This document shows positions 55,205-63,701 of a stretch of DNA of 64,000 bases, one piece after another. The notes below the pieces were generated by a model. It was not told the DNA's origin and searched no databases. It was given only the letters and a program-made list of their open reading frames with translations. A program made the position numbers and the translations under genes. The stretch lies in assembly GCF_040939785.1 (NCBI RefSeq), contig NZ_CP162553.1, positions 2,666,001 through 2,730,000 of the forward strand, written 5' to 3'. How positions within the stretch are numbered: position 1 is the first letter of the stretch; every line of letters starts with the position of its first letter. Source of the DNA: Bradyrhizobium lupini (GTDB taxonomy: Bacteria; Pseudomonadota; Alphaproteobacteria; Rhizobiales; Xanthobacteraceae).

Positions 55205-55444
55205 CTAGAATGCAGAGATTTCTTCCTCGATGCAGCCAACCACCAACTGCTTGCCGAAGTCGACCATATAAATGAATAGGTTCGCTTCCGTATGGCGACC
55301 GATCTGGACGATCTCACCAACGTGCCCGACGCTGACCAGACACTCTTCCGGCGACGCGTCCGGAAAGGAACCGTCGTTGAGCAGATCTATCGCCGCCTTG
55401 ACACGTTGGCCTGAGTGGTATCTTGGCAGTCTTGGTTCGATCAT
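55205..55444 (-). CDS. second NifZ-domain protein
   Basis: This 79-residue protein consists of a single NifZ-type domain (YHSGQRVKAAIDLLNDGSFP, SVGHVGEIVQIGRH, NLFIYMVDFGKQLVVGCIEE). It overlaps the end of nifZ by four bases (ATGA), so translation is coupled. NifZ helps mature the P-clusters of the MoFe protein. Having two tandem single-domain NifZ proteins suggests either division of labour or a hetero-oligomer; that is inference. Confidence 0.85.
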   Translation of the reverse strand: MIEPRLPRYHSGQRVKAAIDLLNDGSFPDASPEECLVSVGHVGEIVQIGRHTEANLFIYMVDFGKQLVVGCIEEEISAF

Positions 55445-55761
55445 CGGGATGCCGCTCCTGGCAAGGAAGGCCCCTCGCCTTCGTGGCTTCGCCTGACTAG
55501 ATCGAGCTCCTTGCCTTTCATGCCGACGCGATAGCCGGAGCCGAGGAATTCGACCCCATAGATATAAAATTGTTGTAGGAACGTGCCGATCGAGACGACA
55601 TAGCCAAGCTCACCTTTCTTGACCAGAACCTCACCGATCTCCTTGCCCACATAGGTGCCGTCGTTGCGGATGGTGCGGTTGGCCCGCACCTTGTCGCCAT
55701 AATCAAACAAGGGGGTGTCCGTCAGCTCGACGATCTCACTATCGCGGGCGATGTTGCTCAT
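55441..55761 (-). CDS. nifZ: NifZ, P-cluster maturation protein
   Basis: This 106-residue protein has the NifZ domain DYGDKVRANRTIRNDGTYVG, GELGYVVSIGTFLQQFYIYG and VEFLGSGYRVGMKGKELDLV. NifZ acts with NifH in forming the second P-cluster of NifDK. I chose the ATG at 55,761 because the family starts near there; a frame to 55,803 adds 14 atypical residues. It is the first gene of a four- or five-gene minus-strand unit. Confidence 0.92.
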   Translation of the reverse strand: MSNIARDSEIVELTDTPLFDYGDKVRANRTIRNDGTYVGKEIGEVLVKKGELGYVVSIGTFLQQFYIYGVEFLGSGYRVGMKGKELDLVRRSHEGEGPSLPGAASR

Positions 55762-55797
55762 GCTGTCGTCCCCGTTCCACCGTTCGATACAACGTCT

Positions 55798-55813
55798 CGC
55801 CAACGCCCTGCCT
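55798..55813 (-). promoter_or_regulatory. possible sigma54 promoter of nifZ
   Basis: The minus strand reads AGGCAGGGCGTTGGCG. GG-N10-GC spacing is exact and the -24 half is good, but the -12 half is TGGC instead of TTGC. The predicted start lies about 26 bases before nifZ. No full NifA site was found upstream. Confidence 0.4.
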
Positions 55814-56851
55814 CACGGACCCCCTTATCATTATCCCCGATCAACCGCGTCGATCCCCGCACGGCGGCGCGACTTGCGATCACGGATTGCATGAGCCTAT
55901 CGAGACCCCCGGTGCAGCAACATCAACGCCCGCAACTTCAAGTCCAGATGCTCGAGATAACTATCCGTGAGCCCATGGTTGATGTTGAACAAGCCCTCGA
56001 TGCGGCACGCGCGTCCGTCATCGACGGAGGCATGGTTGAGCGGCCGCGAGCCGCGTGTTTCAGCCCGATGCGCACAGCCGGCGGAGTCGGCCTGATTACC
56101 CCGGCAACTGAGGGCATCGTGGACGTCACCATTCACGGTCCCGTCCATAGGCTCAAGCATCCCATAAAAACACCTCGGCGCTGACCTTGTGCGTGGAAGC
56201 GAGCCCCACCAGTCCTTTGACAGCTGCGTCGGTTCTCGAGTTGCCCGAGACGCAAGCAGGCGCAAGAGCGTTGAACGAGAACAGGACGGCGCACGCCAGG
56301 GCCATAGCGGCCAAACTCGGGCTTGCCGGCGCCGCGAGCGCCATTCGGCAGGAAACCGCTTCTCCGCATCACGTGATCGGGTGCGAACGCGTTGGCTTGG
56401 CGCAGGTCGATTTTCGGCATGTTGATAGGATCACCCTGCCCGCCCTGAGATGATGCTAGGCCAGCTCGACACCGCACGACCAACGCAGGAGTCGGTGAGG
56501 ACGCCCTCGTTTCTCTCGGATGGCGGACTGAAGAACGACTTGAGCATGAATGTCGCCGATTCAAGGATGGCTGCAGGGGACTGGATCGATGTCGCGGAAG
56601 ACGCGTCCAGCGAATTCGACCCGCGACGCTCAGGAGAGCGGGCTTCGGGCGGACAGAAATCGTTTGACGCAGTCCCGCCGATGCCCGCGTCGCCAGAATA
56701 TGGCTTGGTAGCTGGCGAATAGCTTGGCGACCAGCGCGAGCCTTCCATCCGGTTTGAGAAGGCAACGGCCGCGGCCGCCGGCCGTTAATGCGGAGCATCA
56801 ACCGCCCGAGTTTCTGAACCGCTAGTGTCGTCATGACATCCATCGTGGCCC
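55814..56851. other. gap between nifZ and fdxN without intact gene
   Basis: Overlapping minus-strand frames show a signal-peptide-like stretch (LAAMALACAVLFSFNALAPA near 56,280) and fragments near 56,700 that read as protein in alternate frames. This looks like a decayed gene inserted in, or lost from, the nifB-fdxN-nifZ order. I cannot identify it. Confidence 0.35.
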
Positions 56852-57076
56852 TTAAGCAGGCTCCTGGTGACGCGGCAGCGCCGCGTCGAGCACGCATGTA
56901 TTGTCAACGGGGCAAACCGCCACGCATTGTGGCTCGTCAAAGTAGCCGGCGCACTCGGTGCATTTCTCAGGATCAATCAGGAAAACGCCGGCTCGCTCGG
57001 AAATAGCGAGGTTCGGGCATTGCGTTTCGCACGCCGAACAGCCCGTGCATTGCGACGCGATGATCTTGAACGGCAT
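56852..57076 (-). CDS. fdxN: 2[4Fe-4S] ferredoxin, FdxN/FrxA type
   Basis: This 74-residue ferredoxin has two cluster motifs, [12 protein letters not shown] and [18 protein letters not shown]. The second has the long insert typical of nif-associated ferredoxins. It lies 15 bases after nifB, the position of frxA in Bradyrhizobium. Such ferredoxins supply electrons or clusters for NifB-dependent cofactor synthesis, or reduce nitrogenase. Confidence 0.93.
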   Translation of the reverse strand: MPFKIIASQCTGCSACETQCPNLAISERAGVFLIDPEKCTECAGYFDEPQCVAVCPVDNTCVLDAALPRHQEPA

Positions 57077-57091
57077 TATTTGAACCCATCC

Positions 57092-58645
57092 TCAGGCGGC
57101 GGAAGTCAGCGCGTTGGAGCAGGCCGCCGCATTGACCCTTTCAACGTGATTGATCTTCCCCTCATTGACTTTATCGAGATAGAGTTTGAACCAGGCGGTG
57201 ACCGAGCCATCGATGAACTCGTAGGCGTACCGATCGACCGGCTCTATGCCGGCCTTGATCAATTCGGCCTTCGGGCAGCCGCCGATCTTTGACACGAATA
57301 TGGCGTGGCAATCCTTGATGGCGCCGATGGCGATTTCGAGCTTGCTGTCCTCGCCATGACCATCTTGGCAATAGGAATGGATTGCTCGATGACCAACGTA
57401 TTTCGCGCCTGAAGTCGAGAGCTCGTAGACCTGGAACTCCTTGGCATGACCGAAGTGCTGGTTGATCAATCCCGAGGCCTTGGTTGCAACCGCCACCAGC
57501 ACCTTGATTTTGCTGGACGCGCTGGCGAGCCGCGCAAGCGCCTCCTGCTTGGCCACAAGGTTCGCGGTGCGCGCCTTCTCAACCTTAGCCTGATACTCCT
57601 TCCGGGCCTGCTCGTCGTATTTGATGTCCATCGCCATGATTTTTTCCATGGTGAACTCCGCGCCACGGTCCTCCCCGAGCAGTCCGACGGCGTCAGCCCG
57701 GCACTGGCGACAGTGACGCATCATGTTCATCTCGCTTTCGCAGCTATCCTGCAATGCTGTCACTTCCTGTGCAGTCGGGCCGCGTTGCCCCCTGAGGCCG
57801 AAGACGGTCCCATGCTCCGGCGACGATATCAGCGGCATCACGTTATGCAGGAAGGCGCCGCGCGACTTCACGGCCTTGTTAACCTCGACCAGATGCTGGT
57901 CGTTAATCCCGGGGATCATCACCGAGTTGACCTTGCACAGGACGCCGCGCGCGGTGAGCATCTCCAGCCCTTGGAGCTGTCGATTGCTGAGTATTCTTGC
58001 GGCTTCAATGCCGGTGCAGCGCTTGTGGTCGTAAAAGATCCACGGATGGATCTTTGCACCAATTTCGGGATCGATCATGTTGATCGTGATCGTCACGTGG
58101 TCGACCTTGAGTCTCGCGATTGTGTCGACATGATCGGGTAGCGCAAGGCCGTTCGTCGAGAGGCACAGCTTGAGATCTGGCGCGAGCCTATTGACGAGCT
58201 CGAATGTCCTGAATGTCTTTTCCGGGTTCGCGAGCGGATCGCCAGGACCGGCAACGCCGACCACGCTCATCTGAGGGATCGCGGAAGCGACCGCCAGCAC
58301 CTTCTTGGCGGCCTGCATCGGCGTCAACTTTTCACTGACAATGCCAGGACGCGATTCGTTGGCGCAATCGTACTTACGATTGCAGTAATTGCATTGGATA
58401 TTGCAGGCGGGTGCGACGGCGACATGCATGCGGGCATAATGGTGGTGCGCCTCCTGGCTGTAACACGGATGGTTCTTCACCTTTTCCCAGATCTCAATTG
58501 GCAGATTGGCGATGCCAGCCTGAGATCCGCAGCTTGCCTTACCGCTGCCACCGATCGTACCGCAGCCCTTGTGCGTCGCCATGACTTGCAAGGTCTCGCT
58601 GATGTCGCCGCCGCAGGATACCTGGTGTTGCGCTGAAGTACTCAT
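57092..58645 (-). CDS. nifB: NifB, radical SAM FeMo-cofactor precursor synthase
   Basis: This 517-residue enzyme has the radical SAM motif CNIQCNYC at residues 81-88, with a further cysteine in RKYDC. Additional cluster ligands occur near the N-terminus ([16 protein letters not shown] region) and in [15 protein letters not shown] NifX-like C-terminal domain starts near [20 protein letters not shown]. NifB fuses two [4Fe-4S] clusters and inserts carbide to make NifB-co. I chose the ATG at 58,645 by family length. A perfect sigma54 promoter and NifA site precede it. Confidence 0.97.
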   Translation of the reverse strand: MSTSAQHQVSCGGDISETLQVMATHKGCGTIGGSGKASCGSQAGIANLPIEIWEKVKNHPCYSQEAHHHYARMHVAVAPACNIQCNYCNRKYDCANESRPGIVSEKLTPMQAAKKVLAVASAIPQMSVVGVAGPGDPLANPEKTFRTFELVNRLAPDLKLCLSTNGLALPDHVDTIARLKVDHVTITINMIDPEIGAKIHPWIFYDHKRCTGIEAARILSNRQLQGLEMLTARGVLCKVNSVMIPGINDQHLVEVNKAVKSRGAFLHNVMPLISSPEHGTVFGLRGQRGPTAQEVTALQDSCESEMNMMRHCRQCRADAVGLLGEDRGAEFTMEKIMAMDIKYDEQARKEYQAKVEKARTANLVAKQEALARLASASSKIKVLVAVATKASGLINQHFGHAKEFQVYELSTSGAKYVGHRAIHSYCQDGHGEDSKLEIAIGAIKDCHAIFVSKIGGCPKAELIKAGIEPVDRYAYEFIDGSVTAWFKLYLDKVNEGKINHVERVNAAACSNALTSAA

Positions 58646-58713
58646 TGTTCCAATTCTCTTCGCAAGCCGAACCCTTTCGGCAAGCATCCCCAGAGTCTTT
58701 CTGGAAAGCCAAG

Positions 58714-58729
58714 AGCAACTGGCGTGCCA
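58714..58729 (-). promoter_or_regulatory. sigma54 promoter of nifB
   Basis: The minus strand reads TGGCACGCCAGTTGCT, identical over 16 bases to the nifH promoter. The predicted start is near 58,702, about 57 bases before the ATG. Confidence 0.93.
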
Positions 58730-58806
58730 TTCCTGCAGAATGAATTTAACAGTTCGCTTTCAAGCACTTAGCTAAGCCCTGGTCGATTGTTAGCTTTACC
58801 AGTTCA

Positions 58807-58822
58807 TGTTGGAAAGCTGACA
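58807..58822. promoter_or_regulatory. NifA site of nifB
   Basis: TGTTGGAAAGCTGACA matches TGT-N10-ACA, 78 bases upstream of the -24 element. Confidence 0.82.
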
Positions 58823-59504
58823 GGGATTGCGATCACAACAGCGCTGACACCATTGTTTTGAGGCCCGGCAGGCTGCTCAGCTATGGCTTCGGCAAGCGGC
58901 AAGCGGGTGGCGTCGTTTGAAAGTTGATCTTCCGTCAGAATGTGACGCCTAGGCAAAGCACAATCCGCAAAAGACGTTCCGGGCGCTTTGAAGGACAGGT
59001 TGATAAGGCGAGCCTAGAAGCAGAGAAAGCGGTCCTGTGACTGACCTATGCCATGGAAGATCACGCGGACCCCGGCGTGATGTTCCGGAAGGGCATTGTC
59101 AACCAGGTGAAGAGAAACGCCCGCTCGCCAGGGTCAGGGATCATCACGAAGGTTGATACTTCTGAGCCTGCGGTCTGGGCCGGCGCGCGACTCAACCATT
59201 CAAAGCTGAACCTTATCGAGTCCAGCCATTGGCCCGACGCTGTTAAGACGCGCGGAATGCAACGAGCGGCCTGGCGGTCGCCGAAAAGGGGAGGTCGCGA
59301 AGGCCTCCCCATCAAGACCATTGCGCTGGTCGGATGCCTCGATGCTGCGCCCCGGCCAAGATACTGCCTTTGGCCCGCGCGGCAGCACGATCTTGGTTCC
59401 GAACAAGGCTGCATGGGCTGTCGCGTTTACCGGTACGCGCGCACCGCGCCCGCCAAGACTTCCCTGGACATCCCAGTTTGACGACGTCCGTAGACACGGA
59501 GCGT
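58823..59504. other. no gene between nifB and nifT
   Basis: No frame on either strand has a recognisable domain or good start. It separates the nifB unit from the end of the iscA-nifS-nifT unit. Confidence 0.4.
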
Positions 59505-59729
59505 TCATTTTTCGGTTGCTTCGCCTCCGCGCTTCTTGGCGTTTATGGTGATTGGTAGGGTGGTGTCGCTCGCCATCTCCGGTAGGTCGAGCACCCAGCC
59601 GTTTGCGATTTTGACCCAACCACCCCACAGCGTCTCGTGCTCCCAATCGACGATCGGTTCCTCAAGATCTTTCTTGGGTACATAAATCGAAAGGCCTGTC
59701 TCGGGCGAACGACGAATCATGACCTTCAT
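59505..59729 (-). CDS. nifT: NifT/FixU family protein
   Basis: This 74-residue protein starts MKVMIRRSPETGLSIYVPKK and continues DLEEPIVDWEHETLWGGWVK and IANGWVLDLPEM, the complete NifT/FixU domain. Its role is unknown; it is conserved in nif clusters and dispensable in some hosts. The ATG at 59,729 overlaps the nifS stop by four bases, which decides the start over the longer frame to 59,783. Confidence 0.93.
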   Translation of the reverse strand: MKVMIRRSPETGLSIYVPKKDLEEPIVDWEHETLWGGWVKIANGWVLDLPEMASDTTLPITINAKKRGGEATEK

Positions 59730-60937
59730 AGGGGCTCTGCAGGTTGCGAACTCTCGCCCGCACGCTCCTGACACGCACGCCACAAGGCTCTCTGTTTGGA
59801 AATAATGTGCGCCAGGACTTGCAGCACACGACCGATCTCATCCGGCGCCGTGTCTCGCGAGAGCGAGAAGCGCACCGCACCGCGCAAAAAGGTCGCTGGT
59901 ACTCTCATCGCGCGCAGGACATGAGACGGCTCCATCGAGCCGCACGCGCAGGCTGAACCGAGTGAGGTGGCAATTCCGTCACGATTCAGGTGGTGGACGA
60001 TGGCCTCCGCTTCGAGACGCTCGAAGGCCATGTTAGAGGTATTTGGCAGGCGGTTTTTGATATCACCGAGCACGATGCAACCGCCGAGCGCGAGAATGCC
60101 GCGCTCCAGCCGGTCGCGAAGCGCGCAAATCTGGATCTGATCTTGTATGAGGTGTGCCGCCGCGAGTTCCGCCGCCTTGCCGAGCCCAACAATGCCTGGG
60201 ACGTTTTCGGTGCCAGCGCGGCGACGCCGCTCTTGCGCGCCGCCGAAGATCAGCGGCCGGAACTTAATGTCATTGCGCACGTACAGCGCGCCGATGCCCT
60301 TCGGACCATGCAGCTTGTGGCCGGAGAGCGACAGCATATCGATATCCGTCGTCTTCAGGTCAATTGGAATGCGCCCGACGGCCTGGACTGCATCGGTGTG
60401 AAAGAGCGCGCCGACTGAGCGCGCCATCTTGGCGAGGGACTTCACCGGAAAGATCGTACCGGTCTCATTATTGGCCCACATGATCGAGGCGATTGACGTA
60501 CGCTCCGACAAGGCGTTGCCATAACTCTCGATGTCCAATCGACCGCTTGCATCGACCGGAATGACGTGGATCTTGATTCCTCGTCGGCCCAGCTCCTGGG
60601 CAACAGACAGCACGGCCGAATGCTCAACGGCCGTTGTGACGATCTCGTCGCGTCCTTCCTGCACGGCGAGCGCGGACAGGATCGCAGTGTTGTCAGATTC
60701 CGTCGCGCCGGAGGTGAAAACGATCTCGTGATCGAATGCCGCGCCAATGAGAGCCTGCACATTTCGGCGCGCCTGCGTCAATGCGGGCGCAACCTCAATG
60801 CCGAATGCATGCCCGGAGGACGCATTGCCGAATTGCCCAGAGAAGAACGGCAGCATCGCGGCAACCACCAAGGGATGTGCAGGGGTCGTGGCGTTATTGT
60901 CGAGGTAAATCGGCCGCACGGAGAGTTCGCTCTGCAC
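59726..60937 (-). CDS. nifS: cysteine desulfurase NifS
   Basis: This 403-residue PLP enzyme starts with IYLDNNATTP. The PLP lysine lies in LSLSGHKLHGPKGIGAL and the catalytic cysteine in SLGSACACGSMEPSHVL. It removes sulfur from cysteine to build iron-sulfur clusters for nitrogenase. It starts directly after the NifU-like stop with no gap and overlaps nifT. The sulfur acceptor would normally be NifU; here only a NifU C-terminal-domain protein and an A-type carrier are adjacent. Confidence 0.97.
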   Translation of the reverse strand: MQSELSVRPIYLDNNATTPAHPLVVAAMLPFFSGQFGNASSGHAFGIEVAPALTQARRNVQALIGAAFDHEIVFTSGATESDNTAILSALAVQEGRDEIVTTAVEHSAVLSVAQELGRRGIKIHVIPVDASGRLDIESYGNALSERTSIASIMWANNETGTIFPVKSLAKMARSVGALFHTDAVQAVGRIPIDLKTTDIDMLSLSGHKLHGPKGIGALYVRNDIKFRPLIFGGAQERRRRAGTENVPGIVGLGKAAELAAAHLIQDQIQICALRDRLERGILALGGCIVLGDIKNRLPNTSNMAFERLEAEAIVHHLNRDGIATSLGSACACGSMEPSHVLRAMRVPATFLRGAVRFSLSRDTAPDEIGRVLQVLAHIISKQRALWRACQERAGESSQPAEPL

Positions 60938-61231
60938 TTAATGCCTCACTTTCGCAGCTTCGGGGAGCGGGATCAGGCGGACAAACTCGCCGAGCCGCTC
61001 GATCAGGCGCGCCTGAATGGTCGCGAGCGTCGTGCCCGCAAGCTTGCATACCATGCAAGCGCCAGCGAGCCTGACCATGATCTTATTGCCGTCTATTGCG
61101 ACGAGCTCACAATCTCCCCCATCGCGCCTGAGGCTTTGCCGACTCTCATCGAGCACGGCGCGGACGATCCGCTCGCGATCGGCAGGCTCGATAGTCGAAC
61201 ACTGCTTCATCCGTTCAGCCTTCAGGCCCAT
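60938..61231 (-). CDS. NifU C-terminal-domain (Nfu-type) protein
   Basis: This 97-residue protein matches only the last domain of NifU, with the cluster-binding C-x-x-C in LAGACMVCKLAGTTL. The IscU-like scaffold and ferredoxin domains of full NifU are absent. Nfu-type proteins carry a [4Fe-4S] cluster between dimers and pass it to targets. I chose the ATG at 61,231 (AAGGAG nine bases upstream); an ATG at 61,249 has a poorer site. It lies between iscA and nifS in one unit. Confidence 0.9.
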   Translation of the reverse strand: MGLKAERMKQCSTIEPADRERIVRAVLDESRQSLRRDGGDCELVAIDGNKIMVRLAGACMVCKLAGTTLATIQARLIERLGEFVRLIPLPEAAKVRH

Positions 61232-61264
61232 GTTCGATGCTCCTTCCATTGGTCCCAAGGCGAC

Positions 61265-61585
61265 TCAGCTGAATGATTTGCCGCAGGAACAGCTCGATTT
61301 GGCATTTGGGTTATCGAAGCGGAACCCTGATCCTTCGAGGGACACCACGAAATCGATTGTGGTGCCGTTGAGATGCTCCCGGCTTGCGTTGTCGACGAAC
61401 ACTTTTATCCCGCCTTGCTCGAACACTGTCTCATCGGAGCTCGGCTCATGAGCAAGACCCATTTTATATGTGAATCCCTGGCAGCCGCCGCCTTCGATCA
61501 TGATCCGCAAACCGTTTGTCGGCTGCGCAGTCGAGGAGATTGCGGCCTTCAGTGCCTTGATGGCGCTATCCGTCAGGTGGATCAT
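61265..61585 (-). CDS. A-type iron-sulfur carrier, IscA/HesB family (IscN-like)
   Basis: This 106-residue protein starts MIHLTDSAIKALKAAISS. It has the three conserved cysteines of A-type carriers: GGGCQGF, and SCSCGKSFS at the C-terminus. It binds and delivers [2Fe-2S] or [4Fe-4S] clusters. The ATG at 61,585 is chosen by family length; the frame to 61,627 adds atypical residues. It is the first gene of the iscA-nfu-nifS-nifT unit and lies 38 bases from a sigma54 promoter. The rhizobial gene in this place has been called iscN. Confidence 0.92.
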   Translation of the reverse strand: MIHLTDSAIKALKAAISSTAQPTNGLRIMIEGGGCQGFTYKMGLAHEPSSDETVFEQGGIKVFVDNASREHLNGTTIDFVVSLEGSGFRFDNPNAKSSCSCGKSFS

Positions 61586-61622
61586 CTCTGGCTCGCTCTC
61601 GCTTCTGTCGCAAGGCACAAAT

Positions 61623-61638
61623 CGCAAATCCCATGCCA
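61623..61638 (-). promoter_or_regulatory. sigma54 promoter of the iscA-nifS unit
   Basis: The minus strand reads TGGCATGGGATTTGCG, with GG-N10-GC exact and one mismatch in each half relative to TGGCACG-N4-TTGCW. The predicted start is near 61,611, 26 bases before the ATG. Confidence 0.82.
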
Positions 61639-61695
61639 GTCGAAATGCAGCTGGGATCAGCTTGTTCTGCGGGACCCAGCATTCGATTTGCGACT

Positions 61696-61711
61696 TGTCG
61701 GATTCGCGACA
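61696..61711. promoter_or_regulatory. NifA site shared by two divergent promoters
   Basis: TGTCGGATTCGCGACA matches TGT-N10-ACA. It lies 58 bases from the -24 element of the iscA promoter and 120 bases from that of the plus-strand gene at 61,910. It is the only full site I found between them. Confidence 0.78.
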
Positions 61712-61830
61712 GGCGGGTTTCCATCATCGCGACGTGATCCAGCCGAGACCTCGTGATGCTGCCAGCACGTAACCATGCACATCGCGCCAAAACGCCGCTT
61801 ACGCTCTACGTCGCGGCAGACACAGGGGGA

Positions 61831-61846
61831 CGGCAAACAACTTGCA
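61831..61846 (+). promoter_or_regulatory. sigma54 promoter of the 196-residue gene
   Basis: CGGCAAACAACTTGCA has GG-N10-GC exact and a perfect -12 half (TTGCA). The -24 half (CGGCAAA) is weaker. The predicted start near 61,858 lies about 52 bases before the ATG. Confidence 0.65.
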
Positions 61847-61909
61847 TGAAGGTCGCGGACACGTCGCATTGGGCGACGCGTGCACACCACACTTGATGAG
61901 GAGCCTTCC

Positions 61910-62500
61910 ATGACCTCGATCGACAACACCGCTCTTGGCCCGCTGGACAAGGACGGGCGGTTGCTGAATGCGGTGCTTAAGAGCGAAACAACGAAGTCGA
62001 GGCGATTTGGATTTCGAGGCGACATCGCGCTGAAGTTCCAAGCCCAGCTTGCCGACGAAAAGCGACCGCCGGACTATTCCATCGAACAAGTTCTTGCAAT
62101 CGCGCAGGAAGGTGAACCGACCATCCCAGTGCTTGCCGGATATCTGCATTCCTTCGCGTATCTACCCGAGGCCGCGAAGGTGCTGGATGGCAGGCTGAGC
62201 CCCAACGGCAGCTATTTCATGTTCTGCAACAACATTGATCTGCTCGCGAAGTACCGCACCAAGATAGGTGACATCACCTTCCGCATTCTGCCTTGCGACG
62301 AATCCACTGTGTGGAAAGAAATGATGGACCTCGCCGGCGTCGATAAGAATGACATCAAGAAGCTCGGTACGGCCGGTAGGCTCGATTACTTGCTCGACGC
62401 GGCCAAGGACATCGGCGGATCATACAAGGAGATCTCATACGAGGACGGGCTGACTAAAATGGAACCAGTAAAGAACAGAAGCGAAAACCGCCCCGTCTGA
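61910..62500 (+). CDS. nif-cluster protein of unknown function, 196 residues
   Basis: This gene starts at the ATG at 61,910 with GAGGAG six bases upstream. It encodes a soluble alpha/beta protein (FRGDIALKFQAQLADEKRPP, GEPTIPVLAGYLHSFAYLPE, SYFMFCNNIDLLAKYRTKIG, FRILPCDESTVWKEMMDLAG). There are no membrane segments or signal peptide, and only two cysteines. It has its own sigma54 promoter and shares a NifA site with the iscA-nifS unit, so it is very likely expressed with nitrogenase. I do not recognise a described family. Confidence 0.8.
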   Translation: MTSIDNTALGPLDKDGRLLNAVLKSETTKSRRFGFRGDIALKFQAQLADEKRPPDYSIEQVLAIAQEGEPTIPVLAGYLHSFAYLPEAAKVLDGRLSPNGSYFMFCNNIDLLAKYRTKIGDITFRILPCDESTVWKEMMDLAGVDKNDIKKLGTAGRLDYLLDAAKDIGGSYKEISYEDGLTKMEPVKNRSENRPV

Positions 62501-62645
62501 GAAAGCGCCTCAAGACCCTCTCTCGCCAGCTCGACGGGTCTGCCGCAAAGAGAGTCACTGCAGCCGCATCGCGTGGGACTGGCTTTGACAAACCCTCGTG
62601 ATGCGCTTCTCGGTCTACGTTTGGGGGATCACGCGGCCACTCTGC

Positions 62646-63699
62646 TAGAGCGTTAGCCCACCTGACTGAATCGTTGGGGATTCACAAATCAGCGTTTTGG
62701 TGATTCAAGCTACCCGCCGGGACGGGACGCCGGCGGGCATGGCGAAGCCGCTGTCGATGGACCTTCGTGAACGAGTGCTTGGCACCCTTGCGGGCGGCGT
62801 CTCCGGCCGGCATGCTGCCGAGCGGTTTGGAGTAAGCGCGGCGAGCGTCAGCCGGTGGCGGATACGCCAGCGGGAGCAAGGGGATGCCCAGCCAAGGGCT
62901 CAGGGCGGCGATCGCAAGTCCCATCGGATCGATGCCCATCAGACGAGGATTATGGCCTTGCTCAAGGCAACCCCTGACATCACCATTGAGGAATTGCGTG
63001 ACAGCCTGAGCAAGGAAGGTCTTTCCTTTGGCTATGGGACGATCCGGCGCTTCTTCGAGCGCCACAACATCACGCGCAAAAAACGACCGCCCATGCCACA
63101 GAGCAGGATCGCCCGGATGTCTTGACGCGGCGGGAAGCCTGGCGTGCGAGCCAAGGCAAGCTCGATCGGGAGCGGCTCGTCTTCATTGATGAGACCTGGG
63201 CGTCGACCAACATGGCGCGAACACATCGCCGCTGCCAGCGCGGCAAACGTCTGCGAGCTGCCGTTCCGCACGGCCACTGGAAAACGACAACCTGCGGGGC
63301 CGCTTTAACGACGCGCGGTATCATCGCGCCCTGGGTGCTCGATGGCCTATCAACCGTGATGCCTTCGAGACTTACGTGTGGAAAAGGTGCACATCCCGGA
63401 ACTTCCGCAAGACCGATTGTCATCATGGACAACCTCTCCAGCCATAAAGGGCTGCGCATACGCCAGATGATCGAAGCCCCCGGCGCAACGCTCCTCTATC
63501 TTCCGCCCTACAGCCCCGACCTCAACCCGATCGAGAACGCATTCGCCAAGCTCAAAGCAAATTTGCGAAAGGCCGCCGAACGTACGGTCAATGGTCTCTG
63601 GGAAGCTATTGGTCGCATCGTCGACACCTACACGCCCGCAGAATCCACAAACTACTTCGTGGCCGCAGGGTACTTGCAACCTGATCGGCTAACGCTCTA
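62646..63699 (+). mobile_element. IS630-family insertion sequence
   Basis: Perfect 15-base terminal inverted repeats (GCTAGAGCGTTAGCC at 62,644-62,658 and its complement at 63,687-63,701) enclose a transposase gene pair. The TA at 62,646-62,647 and 63,698-63,699 fits the TA target duplication of IS630/Tc1 elements, which puts the element itself at 62,648-63,697 (1,050 bases). Both ends are intact, so the element may be active. Confidence 0.9.
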
Positions 63700-63700
63700 G
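62739..63700 (+). CDS. IS630-family transposase, two frames joined by -1 frameshift
   Basis: The first frame (from the ATG at 62,739) encodes the helix-turn-helix part (DLRERVLGTLAGGVSGRHAA, VSRWRIRQREQG). It stops at 63,125. The -1 frame carries the DDE domain: ERLVFIDETWASTNMARTH, IVIMDNLSSHKG and LPPYSPDLNPIENAFAKLK. A run of six A (63,078-63,083) followed by C lies where the frames must join (RKK/TTAHATEQDR), as in programmed frameshifting of this family. The stop codon TAG at 63,698-63,700 uses the flanking target TA. Confidence 0.92.
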
Positions 63701-63701
63701 C

